From contig OZ345381.1 in the NCBI GenBank assembly GCA_977006965.1, forward strand, positions 1,860,001 through 1,924,000: a stretch of 64,000 bases of DNA, written 5' to 3'. The position numbers and the translations under genes are program-made. Below are positions 1 to 10,858 of the stretch, in pieces. Positions within the stretch are counted from its first letter, which is position 1. Each line of letters opens with the position of its first letter. This DNA comes from Phymatolithon calcareum (taxonomy: Eukaryota; Rhodophyta; Florideophyceae; Hapalidiales). The notes under the pieces were generated by a model, which did not search any database, was not told the DNA's origin, and worked only from the letters and a program-made list of their open reading frames with translations.

Positions 1-3000
1 TAATTTATCCTGCCGCACTTGTGGCGGCGCTCCATCGACAACGTGTCCCGCTCATGGGACGGTGCGTGTGACCTCGGGTGTGCCGGACCGTCGTCCAACA
101 AATTAAAGTCACGCGGCCCATCCGGGGCATGTGTCCGTTTAATTCGTGCCTAAGCACGTCACGTGTCTATAGGAGCTGGCGTACAACCAATTGTAGTGCG
201 ACATTCGGGCCCGGCTTTTTAATCTGCCCCTAAATTTACTGTGTGTTATCATACTAGCTTCATCAAGATGAGTATCATGATGATGCTGATCTTCTCGAAG
301 TTGGGCGAAGTACTCCCTCACGATCCGGAGCTCTGTACGAGCAGTGCAGTCACCGCCGGCGACCGAGTGTGCCCTGGATCGCCCTCTGGATCCGGCGGAA
401 GAGTGCGTGGCTTCAGCAATGTGATGCTTTCCATTTGGACTCCCGCGTGCTGAACGCCTCCTGTGTTGTACCAATGAATGAAGGCTCTTCCGGCCCTGCC
501 GCGAACCTCTAGGGGCGGCCATTTTGGAAAATACTGTCTGTATGGTATAGGGCGGGAGCCGGCGGACTATGATCGGGGGAAATTTTGATGAGAAACTTGG
601 TTGAATCGGATTTGTGTTTATCATACGGGGAGTTTGGATTCAATCACGAATTTCGTCTAATTCACCGCCCCATGCTTTTTCATTCTTTCATTGCAATGCA
701 ATCCATGAGCAATTCGAATGGTGACATTCATGAGTCGCCCGACATTTACGCGAGCCTTCAGATGAAGTTCTGAACAAGCATTGCGTTGTTGGCTTCATTG
801 TAAATTTGTGTAGGTTTTCAGGGACTATTTTTTCTTCATGCACTCCGCCTCTTCCGCACAAGGACTCGTGGCAAGAAGCGAGCATCGACACGTGAAGAGC
901 ATTGTACAGTATGTGGGCGCCGAAGGGGCTTTCTGCAGTCAGCGTCCTTAGCTTCTACAGTTGAGACTGCACTGATCCTCATGCTCTGCGTAGTCACTTG
1001 TACGGTTCGGTTGCACCAATTTCCGACTGGTGTACTGGATTATCTATGATATATTTGTACCGTACTCAATTGAGGCGGTTCGGTGTAAACGACACTGGGG
1101 GAGCACGGCAGCATTTGGCCCGAAAATTATTTAGTTTATTTGGGCCAAAATGCTGCCGTGCTCCCCCAGTGCACATAATTGTCATCAACTACTGTATTGT
1201 TCTTCCGATCAAAGCCAGTCGTTGGCGACTCCCCTCATTCCAGCTCATCGCACTTTCCAATCTCATCATCATGATGATGATGCTTCTCCGCATGAGCATA
1301 CTGTAATGCGGCCAGGCCACGTGGAAGCAGATGTCTTCTCATATCAGAGCGACAGTGGAATACTGTAGCAAAAACGTAGCAAACACACAGCAAGTAAATC
1401 CTGGAGAGGATTTCCAACACGCATTGTAAATCTAGCTCGTTCATTAATTTGGAGCGCACCTCAACGACTGTTCGGCACAACTGTCCGCTCCTTTTGAACC
1501 TGGGCCACCCACACTCTTGTGCAAGCCCCAATACTGTACTGAAGGGGAGGAACGTCCGAACGTGACTGCTGTCACGCACGCAACGGTCAATTACCCGCGC
1601 GAATTGTTCATTTTCAGCTTCGTTCCGTGCAGATCGATCGGATCGTCTCCTCGAGTGTACTCGCCGGCGGCCACCCTTGCCGTACTCGACTCAAAGTCAC
1701 CCATTCCATCCCGCCATTCTGCACGATAGCTGTTTCGTTTTCGAGCAAGGCGTTCTCTGCCAGTTGTGCCTTTCGTATCCCTTCGTGCGACTGTGTACGC
1801 TACTGTAGTTTGCCATGTGATGTCGCAAGGCAGCTGCGACCTTATTTTAATAAGGTGGCAGCCCGTATTTTGTTTACTATCTCCAATTCCGCTTCGGTTT
1901 CCGACAATACGCACGAGTCGCGCGCAGAGTCCGTGCCGCGAACCGCAAGTGAGGAGTTCTCCTGGTTCTTCTCACGGGTCTGTAAGTTGAACGGTACTGC
2001 TGTGAGCGCCGTGCCGCTTTGTTGAAACTCCATGGGGACTGCATTTTACCTCTATGACAAAAATAGCATTCCTACCTGTCGACCGCCCCTGCGACGTTCT
2101 CCGTCATGACTTGCGATACGGAAAACTGCATTAGTCTTTTGCCACGCATTGAACTCTACGGCAAAGATGCGAAGCAGTACAACTGTAGTAACGGTAATGG
2201 ATACTTGTCTTTGGACTTGCACCCACCACTGCATCTGTTGACGAATTCGTACGGTACTGTACGGTATCCGGACGCAGAAATGATGCTGCGACTATGAATG
2301 TCGCTGAACTCGCCTATGCCCCATAGCGTGGATCCTCTGTGGAGCACCTAATGTGTTTCGACTTACTTTTGCGTCTAGCGACAACGTCACGACACATATC
2401 CACGACAGGACAGTAAGGGAGCTACAGCAGCTGTTTTTTTCCGCGGCTGCGCGCAATTAGAAGGAATTGCAGTTCGTTCGTTCTAGTAGGCGCCAGATTT
2501 CCATTTGCATCTGCGCGCAAGCAGGATCCCTAAATACTGTAGGAAAACAGTTACATTTTCAGTCCACCGATAGTACATTATGTATTGACTCTTCTTTGCC
2601 AAGTGATCTCTATCCGGCTTCGCTTCAATTCCTCGGATCGTACACAAAGCTTGAGTACACCTCCCCCTCTCAATTATGCTCGTATTATGGACTCTCTGTG
2701 CAAGCAGGCGCGATGAGATCGTACACTTTCCCCGCTTTTAAACGTGTCGGCGTAGTCTAGGTTGCAGCGTGACGACAATAAAGGCACTGTTGACCCTATA
2801 TTTTGGTTTCGTTCGTTTCCCAATTTCATTGAGCAAAAGCCCGTGCTCGTAGCTAATGCACATGAACTCTGGGGTTCGCGCAAGTCTGTTGCTAAACGAA
2901 CAAACGAACTTCGATTCTTTTATTTCGACAGAGTCGTCACTATGCCCGTTTGCATGTTTCGCACATCGTCGAGCACAAGCTGTCCCAGATCTAGGAAGTG

Positions 3001-3974
3001 TGCTCCACTTGTAACCTACAATTAACTCAGAATTGCTTCTGTTCGGGTTTGGTTCTCTCTTTCTTTCTGTTTTGCAGTATATATGAGGTATCCCCTACTA
3101 AGGGGCCTCTAACATGCTCCTGGACCTGGGTATTCACGTAACTGCTTTCCGCCAGCACTGCGGCACAACACTACACGGCGACATCCGTGTGCCCATCGCG
3201 GAACGCAATACAGTTCGTGCTTGTGACAGGAATCGAACCGTCGACCAAAACACTACTGCCTATATCATACCGAAATACGCACATGTGCGAGGAGGCAGTT
3301 TTACGACTTTCTCACCGGGGCAGGCGCGATATTATGATAAGTGGATATTCCAAAAATCATTGATTCAGGCGTTCAGACGAAGGATATTCTCAGCGGTACG
3401 AACATTCATGGCCTTCGTATCGGCAATACTTGGGGAACCCACACTCCGTGACATCGAGATAAGGAGAAAAGGCAGGCGAACGCAGTAATAAGAAAATGGA
3501 AACAATGACTCGCATGAACACGTTTTTATACTAAGGCAAAATAACTGTAATCCCATTTTTTCTCCCATTTTGCTTCGTTTTTGTACTATGTAGCTTGGTA
3601 CCTTCTATGAGGGCGATCCCTTTCGCCCATGGGGGAAATCTGACATCCAAGCTTTATAGAGACAGCAATTAGTAGAGTACATTCACGCCGATGGCGGAGT
3701 CGTGAACATGTTTCTATACTAGCTTTAAAGTGATGGAGTCAAACCGAGAATCGTGCAATAGAGGCCAGAATGGAAGAATGAGCATCCTAAATGGTTTCCA
3801 ACCCGGGTCATCCCTTTGAAGGACGGCGTCTGAAGATTGGCTGCGTAGAGATTTAGATGTTAAGCTCCCCGAATCTCTGCACTTTGTGCGGCTTAGAGCT
3901 GTTGTGACGTCAAATACAACTCGTATATGTTAAAGTCTAATGTAGCCATAAATACGGCAACTCCGAAACGTGCA
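1..3974. other. Gene-free accessory DNA
   Basis: I recognise no gene here. Open frames reach 161 codons (minus strand, 139-624) but show no family motif, and several overlap on both strands. The stretch holds a strong imperfect hairpin at 1093-1171, short CAT/ATG-rich runs (about 1263-1278) and several TACTGTA-type motifs (for example near 1196, 1365, 1540, 2239 and 2537). It is probably decayed transposon sequence. I cannot name the source. Confidence 0.5.
1093..1171. repeat. Long imperfect hairpin, 29-30-nt arms
   Basis: The left arm 1093-1121 (starting CACTGGGGGAGCACGG) is the reverse complement of 1142-1171. The only difference is one extra T in the right arm, giving a single-nucleotide bulge. 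The loop is 20 nt and AT-rich. The arms are GC-rich and would fold into a stable stem of about 29 bp as RNA or extruded DNA. It could be the core of a tiny inverted-repeat element or a small-RNA precursor. The sequence alone does not decide, and no flanking target duplication was evident. Confidence 0.85.
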
Positions 3975-4230
3975 TTAAAGAAGAAGAAGAAAGGAAGAAA
4001 TGAGTATTTTCTGCTCCACTGTCTCCTTGACGCCATACGGGCATATCTTGCATAGTGGATCATAGAGAAGTTGTTCATCCTCGCTGTGTCCATGGCGAAA
4101 GCTTGCCACACTATGAGCTGGTGCAGTACCACCTCTGCACGTCTGCGAGATGTGCAGATCTTTCGGAAGCGTAGGAAGGGCCACTGCTTTGCTTCTACAT
4201 GCCGCTTCCAAAGTGAGAGGTATCGCTTGG
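3975..4230 (-). pseudogene. LINE RNase H C-terminal fragment
   Basis: Read on the minus strand, this matches the C-terminal half of the intact LINE RNase H protein at 52.7-53.9 kb: an LPTLP segment, then VLHQLIV, then a cysteine-bearing block (YDPLCKIC followed by KETVEQ). The matching parts fall in different frames, so it is broken. It ends at 3975-3995 in a run that reads as a TTC-rich tail on the minus strand, which fits the 3' end of a retroposed copy. It is the first of at least eight fragments of this family in the window. Confidence 0.65.
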
Positions 4231-4469
4231 TGCAGCGCCAGACTCGATTCCGAAATTCAGTATCCTCTTCTCTAGTCTCTTATTCCAGAATCTGGCATAG
4301 CCCCTGTGGGAGTATGTCAAACTCGGGCAGCAGATTATTGCTCCTTTCAGTGCAGCTCCTCCACCTTATTATTACCTCTTTTGGAATAAAATTGCATCTA
4401 GGAGCCGTACGGACAGTAAAGCGAAAGGACTGTCTTTCTTGGGAAAGTTTAGAGATATAGGGACAAGGC

Positions 4470-5680
4470 TTGCTCAGTTGCTTCGACTCAGCACTCGACT
4501 CTTACATTAGAGATCACTACTGCTTCAGCAAGGCAAAACTTGGTTTCCGGAGGGATAAGATCACGTATCTGGCCATACTCCGGGCAAACAATACAATGAG
4601 AAGTGGGCATTCTTATGTTGCAGTCCTTGACCTATCTGCAGCCTATGATAGTGTCCCAAGGGACATCCTCATGGAGCGTCTGACGGACCCGGGACGTCGG
4701 TAAACTCGCCCATCGCGCTCCGGCGCACACACGATACGATGATCTGCGTGGCCATTGAAGTGAAATGATTTTCCCCCTCGAGATCTCTCCGTTGAGATCA
4801 GAGGTAGGTTTTCTAATTTTGCTGACTATAGCCGTTTTTATGCGAAATGGAGCCTCTGGGCTCTGAGTTGAGTCCTCGTGGCTCATCAGAAGTGTTGGCC
4901 CAAGCGTCTGCAGATGCGTTGGTAACACTATAATAAAAATCTCCACTTCTTCTTCTTCTTCATGGAGCGTCTGACCACCAAATTGCCGATGCACATTGCT
5001 CGGATGGTAGCCTACTTACTGAAGCCGTCGTGGATCACATCCGCAGGGGACGAATAAAAAACATGGTGCATTATCGACAGAAGTGTTCCACAAGGGTTCC
5101 CATTAAGCCCGTGCCTTTATAAAATATTCATGGATAAGTTTGCCGAAGCCGCTGGAAAAGTTAGAGGAACTGTCTCTGAGCAGCCAGCTCAGTTATTTGC
5201 GGACGATGTGCATCTACAGTCCAAGAATGCGAAATGGTTACGAAGGCTATTGGACATAGCCACGGAGTGGGCAGACGAAAATTCTATAACATGGAACACA
5301 AAGCCAGGAAAGAGCGGAGTGCTTAAGTACAAGGGCTGCCTAAGCAAAAGTTCATCTTGCCAGAAAAGAGCTACACCAAGCGTGGAGACTTTCCTACCTG
5401 GGCATTAGTATGAACAACACTGGAATTACAAACGATACAGCGATGTCGAGAGTGCGGAATACGGTTGGATTCATCCACAAACCTAGGCAGAGTGGCGTTA
5501 ATGTCAGTGGATTCCATCCTGAAATATGCATCAAGGATTTTCAAGTCGTTGATTCTCCGCAAGTGGAAGTATGCAAGTCATCTGACTCCGATGACGAAGC
5601 GGTTGCTATCAGCAATTGAGGCAGCAGAAGATCTCTTTACAAGTATGTCTTCGGGAAATATGCGGACCATCGAAAAAATC
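4470..5680 (+). pseudogene. LINE reverse transcriptase remnant
   Basis: Translated pieces carry non-LTR reverse transcriptase signatures in order: KLGFRRDK, then the catalytic block AVLDLSAAYDSVPRDIL, then after the SINE insertion SVPQGFPLSPCLYKIF, then the catalytic FADDVHLQS (the FADD box), then a YLGISMNN block near 5397. The enzyme would copy its own RNA at nicked target DNA. Stops and frame changes (for example about 5058 and 5408) show that the copy is inactive. No apurinic endonuclease domain is visible upstream, so the copy is probably 5'-truncated or decayed there. Confidence 0.85.
4670..4975 (+). mobile_element. SINE-like insert with 15-bp TSD
   Basis: The 15-mer CATGGAGCGTCTGAC occurs at 4670-4684 and again at 4961-4975. 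The reverse transcriptase frame reads coherently if one copy and the 276 bases between are ignored (DILMERL continues into TTKLPMH). The insert has no coding capacity and ends in a (CTT)n simple tail at 4944-4960. Short length, a simple 3' tail and a long target duplication are the marks of a LINE-mobilised SINE. I did not find clear A and B box promoter sequences, so a tRNA origin is not shown; it could instead be a short 5'-truncated LINE tail. Confidence 0.8.
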
Positions 5681-5991
5681 GAATGAGAGTGCTCTGTCGG
5701 CTAGATAGTCCGGAGGTGAGGAGGACTCACCAAGGGGAAAGGTTTGCTTTAAGCCTGTTAAAACGGAAAACGTACCTGGAACAGGCATAAGAATACCGAG
5801 GAAGACAGGAGGATATGGCAGAAGTATCGAAGGACATTAACTATTTCATAAACAAGGAGCGCCTCAGCAAAGCATTGAAACAAAGCAGAAGAAGGTAAAG
5901 TGTCAAAGAAGCGGCGATTAGAAGATGCAATCCAAGTGTGGCAAAAATGCGAAGAGGATCGCTCAGTGAAAATTCCGATAAACAAGCATAA

Positions 5992-6178
5992 TGTAGACAC
6001 GCAATGCTGCACGAGAGTAATTAGGAACAATTACATTCTCTGTGATATCATAACGCCCCTGCCCATTTGAAGCGGCGATCCTGATCGCACCTTAGACTGG
6101 GCATCTCATCATCGCATCACAGAGAATCACCCATTTCAAGATAAACCTTACCTTCTCTTTTCACTCACAGTGATTACA
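5992..6178 (+). repeat. 5' LTR of Ty3/gypsy element
   Basis: This 187-bp direct repeat is identical to 10,859-11,045. It has TG...CA termini and should hold the promoter and RNA start. The base directly after it begins GAAATTTC rather than the TGG expected for a tRNA-type primer-binding site. Confidence 0.95.
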
Positions 6179-6234
6179 GAAATTTCTTTCCTGCAGGAGA
6201 ATGTTAGAGTGTTAAGACGAAGATTGTTCAAGAA

Positions 6235-7490
6235 ATGGATGACCATCGAACCATGGGAAGCGGAAGTATTTCGTCGGCGCAACCTTCCGATCGGCAACCA
6301 ACCGCCGCGCTGTTCCAACCCGTGAGCCACCCGTTTTTGCGGAGCCTCGACCCAAGAGTTGTAACAAGGTTTTTGAAGGAGAGGAAGCGGTACGAAGATG
6401 AGGTCAACGAGAAGAAGAAGGAAGTCCCGGCGATGACGGTGGCATCTTACAAGGTGTCTATCGACAGGAGCCTTCTCGAGTCTATGTTCTTCCTTGGGAA
6501 GTTCAATGACATATCAAGAGCTAAGACAGCTGAAGCTCTGACATCAAACGATATTCAAAAGTTTATTGAAGGTTTGGTGCAAAAGAATGAAGACGACCTG
6601 GTACACCCGGAAATCATAGAGAAGGCTCTACACGGCCTTCGAATGCCAATGCACGTCGACAAGCAGAGGCGAGGATTCTGGAGTTTGCTACAGATTTCTT
6701 TTCAAGATTAGAAGAAGCTGGGTACCCGAACTTCAAGCAAAACAATCCGAAGAAAACCATAGCCCTAATGCAGGATAAGGTTTTTCCAACAAATTTGAAG
6801 AAGGTAATGGAAAGGCACCTCGAATATCAGCAAGGATTGAAGCAGGACCTCAGAGCCTATATCAATTTACTGTGCAAGGAAGCTGAGATATGCCAAAGGG
6901 CAGAAGGCATGCGCCCCAAGGTTACAAACACGAAACCAAAGAAGTGGATTCCAATGTGTCTTAATCCCCCATATGAGGCCAAAGGAAAAAGGCACTTCCT
7001 ACGCGACTGCGAAGATTGCGAAGAAGGCGAGAAGAAACGGCTACTGGAGGAATACAAGAAGAAGAAACCGAAACAGAAAGGCGCGAAGAAAGTGTCGAGC
7101 CGAAACTGTGACGCATATCCAACAAATACCACACTCATCAAGGCAAGATTTGGGGGAGTGGAATCAAGACTGATATGCGCGGATGCGGGTTCAGATATCA
7201 ATCTGATGCCTCCGGACCTTTACGCAACGTTAATGGAAACCGGGGCCCGAATCGAAACGAAGACGTTCCAGAATGAACGCAAATATGGATTGGCAGCAGC
7301 AACCAATTCAGAGAACAAACCTATCTATATCTCCTGCAATAAGGAGGTGAAGGTTACAACAGAGCTCTTCATCCGTCATGCAAAAACGCTCACAATACGA
7401 GAATTGGTGTGGCAGGTTGCAGACCAAGAGGTTAAAGAGCCCCTACTCAATACTAGAAGCACTTGGACTAGACACAAAAAGCGTCCTTGA
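6235..7490 (+). pseudogene. Gag and aspartic protease region, frame-broken
   Basis: An ATG at 6235, 56 bp after the LTR, opens a 158-codon gag frame ending at 6711. Homologous reading continues in a second frame: a plausible capsid continuation near 6660-6720, then from 6768 a basic segment with a C-x12-H-x4-C knuckle-like cluster (starting CLNPPY), then a retropepsin-like active site read as DAGSD at about 7184. Retropepsins normally have D-S/T-G, so the alanine is odd. The frame shifts by -1 near 6660 and by +1 near 7445. The shifts cancel, which suggests an ancestral single gag-pol frame with two single-base indels. I saw no convincing slippery site. Confidence 0.8.
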
Positions 7491-10400
7491 AGCAGCATGC
7501 GATCGATATGAAGGTGTTGTGCAAGCTAATCATCTCATTAATGAAAAGCAGTATCGTGAAGGAACTATTGCCAGAATCATGTCAGATGGAGTATATCATT
7601 CCGATAAGGCCGCTTATGATTACGATGACGGATCTGACAGCGATGAAGACTGGTTGGACTTGGGTACCGATACCAAGGAGGAGATGGACGAAGCTCTGGC
7701 AAAAATGATGACTAAAGCAGCGGAAGAAGGACTGTCAAAATCTGGACAGGAAACGTTACGCGAGATGCTAGAAACGTATCGCGATGTTTTCAGATTACGC
7801 CTTGGAAATGACCCGCCCGCTAGGGTCGAACCGATGAGAGTCGTATTGAAGCCCGGCATCACACCAGTGATATGCAAGCCGAGGCGATACACGGCCGACC
7901 AACGCGATTTCATGTCCAAGTATATGTCCAAGTTAGAGGAGTATGGGTTTATTGCGCCTAACTCAAACGCCACGTGGGCCGCAGCACCACTATTGGTACC
8001 GAAAGCACCACCAGCGAATTATCGAATGACGTTCGATTTAACCCCGGCGAATGCAAGGACGGTACCTGTGTCATGGCCAATGCCGAATATTGATGCAGAA
8101 CTCATGGATGTCGCTGGTAGCAAGTTCTTTGCTACGATGGACTTTTGCAGTGGGTACTGGGAACTAACCCTGGACGAAGAAGGTCAGAATGCGCACAGTT
8201 TCCACACGCCATTTGGGATATTCAAGCCATTACGGACATTGCAAGGTGCGATGAACAGCGGAGCGAATTTTCAATCCCGAGTCGAACCGTGCTTTGTGAC
8301 CCTGCGAGAATTTTTGAAGGCTTGGCTTGACGATTTTCTTTTTCACGCAAAAACAGAACCAAGTCTTTTAATGGCATTGAGAGAATGTCTCAAGATTTGT
8401 GAAGAGAGACAACTGAAAATCAGCGCAAGGAAGTCTGTGCTATTCACTAAGCAATCACGTTGGTGTGGCCGACTAATTGATGAACATGGGATACAATGTG
8501 ATCCCCGGAGACTCAGTGGTCTCAAAGAGATACATATGCCCAAGAATGCAGCAGAGCTATGCCAATACTTACACTGCGTCCAGTGGATGGCTTCAAGTAT
8601 ACCTGATTTCGCACACCGAAGTGAAGCGCTACGAAGCGTTCTGGAAACTGCTTACGACAAAGCGGGGTCGCGCAAGAAGAAAGCGATTCAAAAATTTTCG
8701 TTGGACAGCCTCGGGTGGGGACCAGAACACGAAGAGTCATTCAAGTCGCTGCAAGAAACTATCCGAAATGCGGTAAAGCTATCACACCGAGACTATAGCA
8801 AAGCGATCTGTATATTTACGGATGCCTCGGATGCGCATTGGGCCGCCGTGGTTACGCAATGCGATGAGAGCGAACTGGCAAAGGACATAATGCAGCAAAA
8901 GCATGAGCCGCTGGCATTTCTTAGTTCATCTTTCAAGAGAGCACAAGAACGATGGAGCACATTCGAGAAGGAAGCCTATGCCATTTTGAAGTGCTTCCGG
9001 AAGCTCGACTACATGCTCGCAGGGGAAACAAACATCCACCTATACACTGATCATAGGAACCTGCTATTTGCATTTCATCCGATGGTAATGGTACCAACGA
9101 TTGGCAGCCACGTGATCAGCAAGATTCAAAGATGGGCCGTGTACTTATCGGCGTTCTCGTACACAATTGATCATGTGGAAGGCGAGCGAAACGTTATGCC
9201 TGATATTATGTCACGATGGCTATCTGGGTATAGAGGCAAGAAAGGCATGAGCCGCAGGGTTTCTGAAACATCGATGGAAAACGACATCGTGGAATCACCT
9301 TTCAGCGAAGATTTTGTGTGGCCAACAACACGTATGATCATCGCGGAACAGAAGAAACATGAAAAATCAAGGCCGGCAACTGCGGAAAAGAAGGAAGGGG
9401 ATCTGTACTACCTAAGCAAACAAGTTTGGATCCCGGATGAATCAATCGAACTCCAGCTGAAGGCCCTGACTGTAGCACATTGCGGTGCAGGTGGACACAG
9501 AGGATTCGAATCAACAAGCAGCGCTTTGAAAGAGAAGTTTTTTTGGGGCTCAATTGTTAACGATTGCAAGGAGTTCGTGAAAAAGTGCATTCACTGCATC
9601 ATATCGAAAAGCGGTACCAAGATCCCACGCCCACTTTCATCGGTATTACACGGAAACGCGCCCAACGAAGTAATACATTTCGATTTTTTGTATATGGGTC
9701 CAAGTGCTACCGGGCACAAATACATTTTCGTCATCAAGGACGATTTGTCGTCTTATGTATGGCTTTGTCCATCCGTCGCTGCAAATGCGGACACAGCAGC
9801 TGAAGAACTGGCACGCTGGATGCGCACATTCACTGTTATGAACAACTGGGTATCGGATCAAGGATCGCATTTCAAGAACGTTTTGATGGAAAATCTCGCT
9901 GATATCCACAAAATCAGACACTCATTCACGGTAGCATACTCCCCGTGGGTAAACGGAACCGTTGAAAGAGTAATGCGAACTGTGCTTGCAGCTTGCAACG
10001 CTCTTTTGTCCGAATTGAAACTCGCGCCCCAGGATTGGACTGCGGTGACAGGCATGTTGATGACCGTTATCAACGAATGTCCCCTCAAGAGGCTGGGTTC
10101 GAACACCGATGGAACATACAGAAGTCCGCTTCAAGTCATGACTGGTATCAAGCCAATGCGTACACAACTAGTCATTGGCGGCGAGGCACATAATGGGAAG
10201 TTGAGAAGCATTGAAAAGGCAAGGGCTATGCAATTACTCGAGATTAACACGCTTCAGTCTTCAATCGAGAACATGCACAAAGATGTCGCGGAAAAGGTCA
10301 GCAAGAATCGGTTGAAGCAAATCAAGCAACACAACAAAAACACCAACATAGTAAGTCACCAATTTCGATCAGGTGACTTTGTGGTTGTACGCGTTCCGGA

Positions 10401-10833
10401 CGGCAAGAAGAAGAAGCACAAACTGCAGTTCAAATGGATCGGTCCTAAGCGAGTGACTGCAATCGTCAGCGAATTGGTCTACGATGTAACAAGCATAGTG
10501 GATGGGAAAACGGATCGGGTCCATGCCAGCAGAATGCAATTGTACCGTGCTGATGTTGATGGAAATAAGGCAAGCAATGAGCTGACGAAACAAGCAGAAC
10601 ACTCCGAGACTAAGTACGAGATAATCGAAAGACTCGTGGATATAGGAGAAGCACCAGATGGAGTCTTCGTACAAGTTCAGTGGTCAGGTTTGCCGGACAG
10701 AAGTGATTGGACGTGGCAGAAAATAGAAGAACTTCATGAAGATGTACCCGACGAGCTTGCAGCATTTTTGTCCAACACACGCAAGAAAAAGCTGGCGGAA
10801 AAGGCCAAGCAAACATTGCGCATCAATGATTAA
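7378..10833 (+). CDS. Ty3/gypsy Pol polyprotein (RT-RNaseH-IN-chromodomain)
   Basis: A 1,151-codon open frame. Approximate residues: reverse transcriptase 165-400, with FATMDFCSGYW and a catalytic box WLDDFLF (an LDD variant of the usual YxDD) near 316; RNase H about 475-600, with FTDASDAHW, EKEAYAIL and YTDHRNL carrying the D, E and D residues; an integrase zinc-binding HHCC region from HCGAGGHRGFE to CIHC near 700-740; an integrase core with D (HFDFLYMG), D (SDQGSHF) and E (NGTVERV) near 768, 830 and 867; and a C-terminal chromodomain from KYEIIERLVD to TWQKIEELHEDVP near 1080-1130. The chromodomain would direct integration to particular chromatin. The ATG at 7378 lies in the protease overlap and is unlikely to be the true start; Pol is probably made as a fusion. 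The frame is otherwise intact. Confidence 0.95.
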   Translation: MQKRSQYENWCGRLQTKRLKSPYSILEALGLDTKSVLEAACDRYEGVVQANHLINEKQYREGTIARIMSDGVYHSDKAAYDYDDGSDSDEDWLDLGTDTKEEMDEALAKMMTKAAEEGLSKSGQETLREMLETYRDVFRLRLGNDPPARVEPMRVVLKPGITPVICKPRRYTADQRDFMSKYMSKLEEYGFIAPNSNATWAAAPLLVPKAPPANYRMTFDLTPANARTVPVSWPMPNIDAELMDVAGSKFFATMDFCSGYWELTLDEEGQNAHSFHTPFGIFKPLRTLQGAMNSGANFQSRVEPCFVTLREFLKAWLDDFLFHAKTEPSLLMALRECLKICEERQLKISARKSVLFTKQSRWCGRLIDEHGIQCDPRRLSGLKEIHMPKNAAELCQYLHCVQWMASSIPDFAHRSEALRSVLETAYDKAGSRKKKAIQKFSLDSLGWGPEHEESFKSLQETIRNAVKLSHRDYSKAICIFTDASDAHWAAVVTQCDESELAKDIMQQKHEPLAFLSSSFKRAQERWSTFEKEAYAILKCFRKLDYMLAGETNIHLYTDHRNLLFAFHPMVMVPTIGSHVISKIQRWAVYLSAFSYTIDHVEGERNVMPDIMSRWLSGYRGKKGMSRRVSETSMENDIVESPFSEDFVWPTTRMIIAEQKKHEKSRPATAEKKEGDLYYLSKQVWIPDESIELQLKALTVAHCGAGGHRGFESTSSALKEKFFWGSIVNDCKEFVKKCIHCIISKSGTKIPRPLSSVLHGNAPNEVIHFDFLYMGPSATGHKYIFVIKDDLSSYVWLCPSVAANADTAAEELARWMRTFTVMNNWVSDQGSHFKNVLMENLADIHKIRHSFTVAYSPWVNGTVERVMRTVLAACNALLSELKLAPQDWTAVTGMLMTVINECPLKRLGSNTDGTYRSPLQVMTGIKPMRTQLVIGGEAHNGKLRSIEKARAMQLLEINTLQSSIENMHKDVAEKVSKNRLKQIKQHNKNTNIVSHQFRSGDFVVVRVPDGKKKKHKLQFKWIGPKRVTAIVSELVYDVTSIVDGKTDRVHASRMQLYRADVDGNKASNELTKQAEHSETKYEIIERLVDIGEAPDGVFVQVQWSGLPDRSDWTWQKIEELHEDVPDELAAFLSNTRKKKLAEKAKQTLRIND

Positions 10834-10858
10834 TACACACTTCGAGTGTATGGGGCAC

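Noticed and set aside
139-624. 161-codon minus-strand frame near the window start.
   Set aside because: No family motif, low-complexity histidine/serine/arginine content, and overlapping plus-strand frames. Not supported as a gene.
3180-3290. Sequence GGAATCGAACC on the plus strand looks like the T-arm of a minus-strand tRNA.
   Set aside because: The T-loop would have 8 nt, no complementary acceptor stem or anticodon arm could be placed, and no A box is at the right distance.
6640-6711. Programmed -1 frameshift site between gag and protease.
   Set aside because: No slippery heptamer or following stem was found. The compensating +1 shift downstream makes paired indels the simpler reading; left as a check, not a feature.
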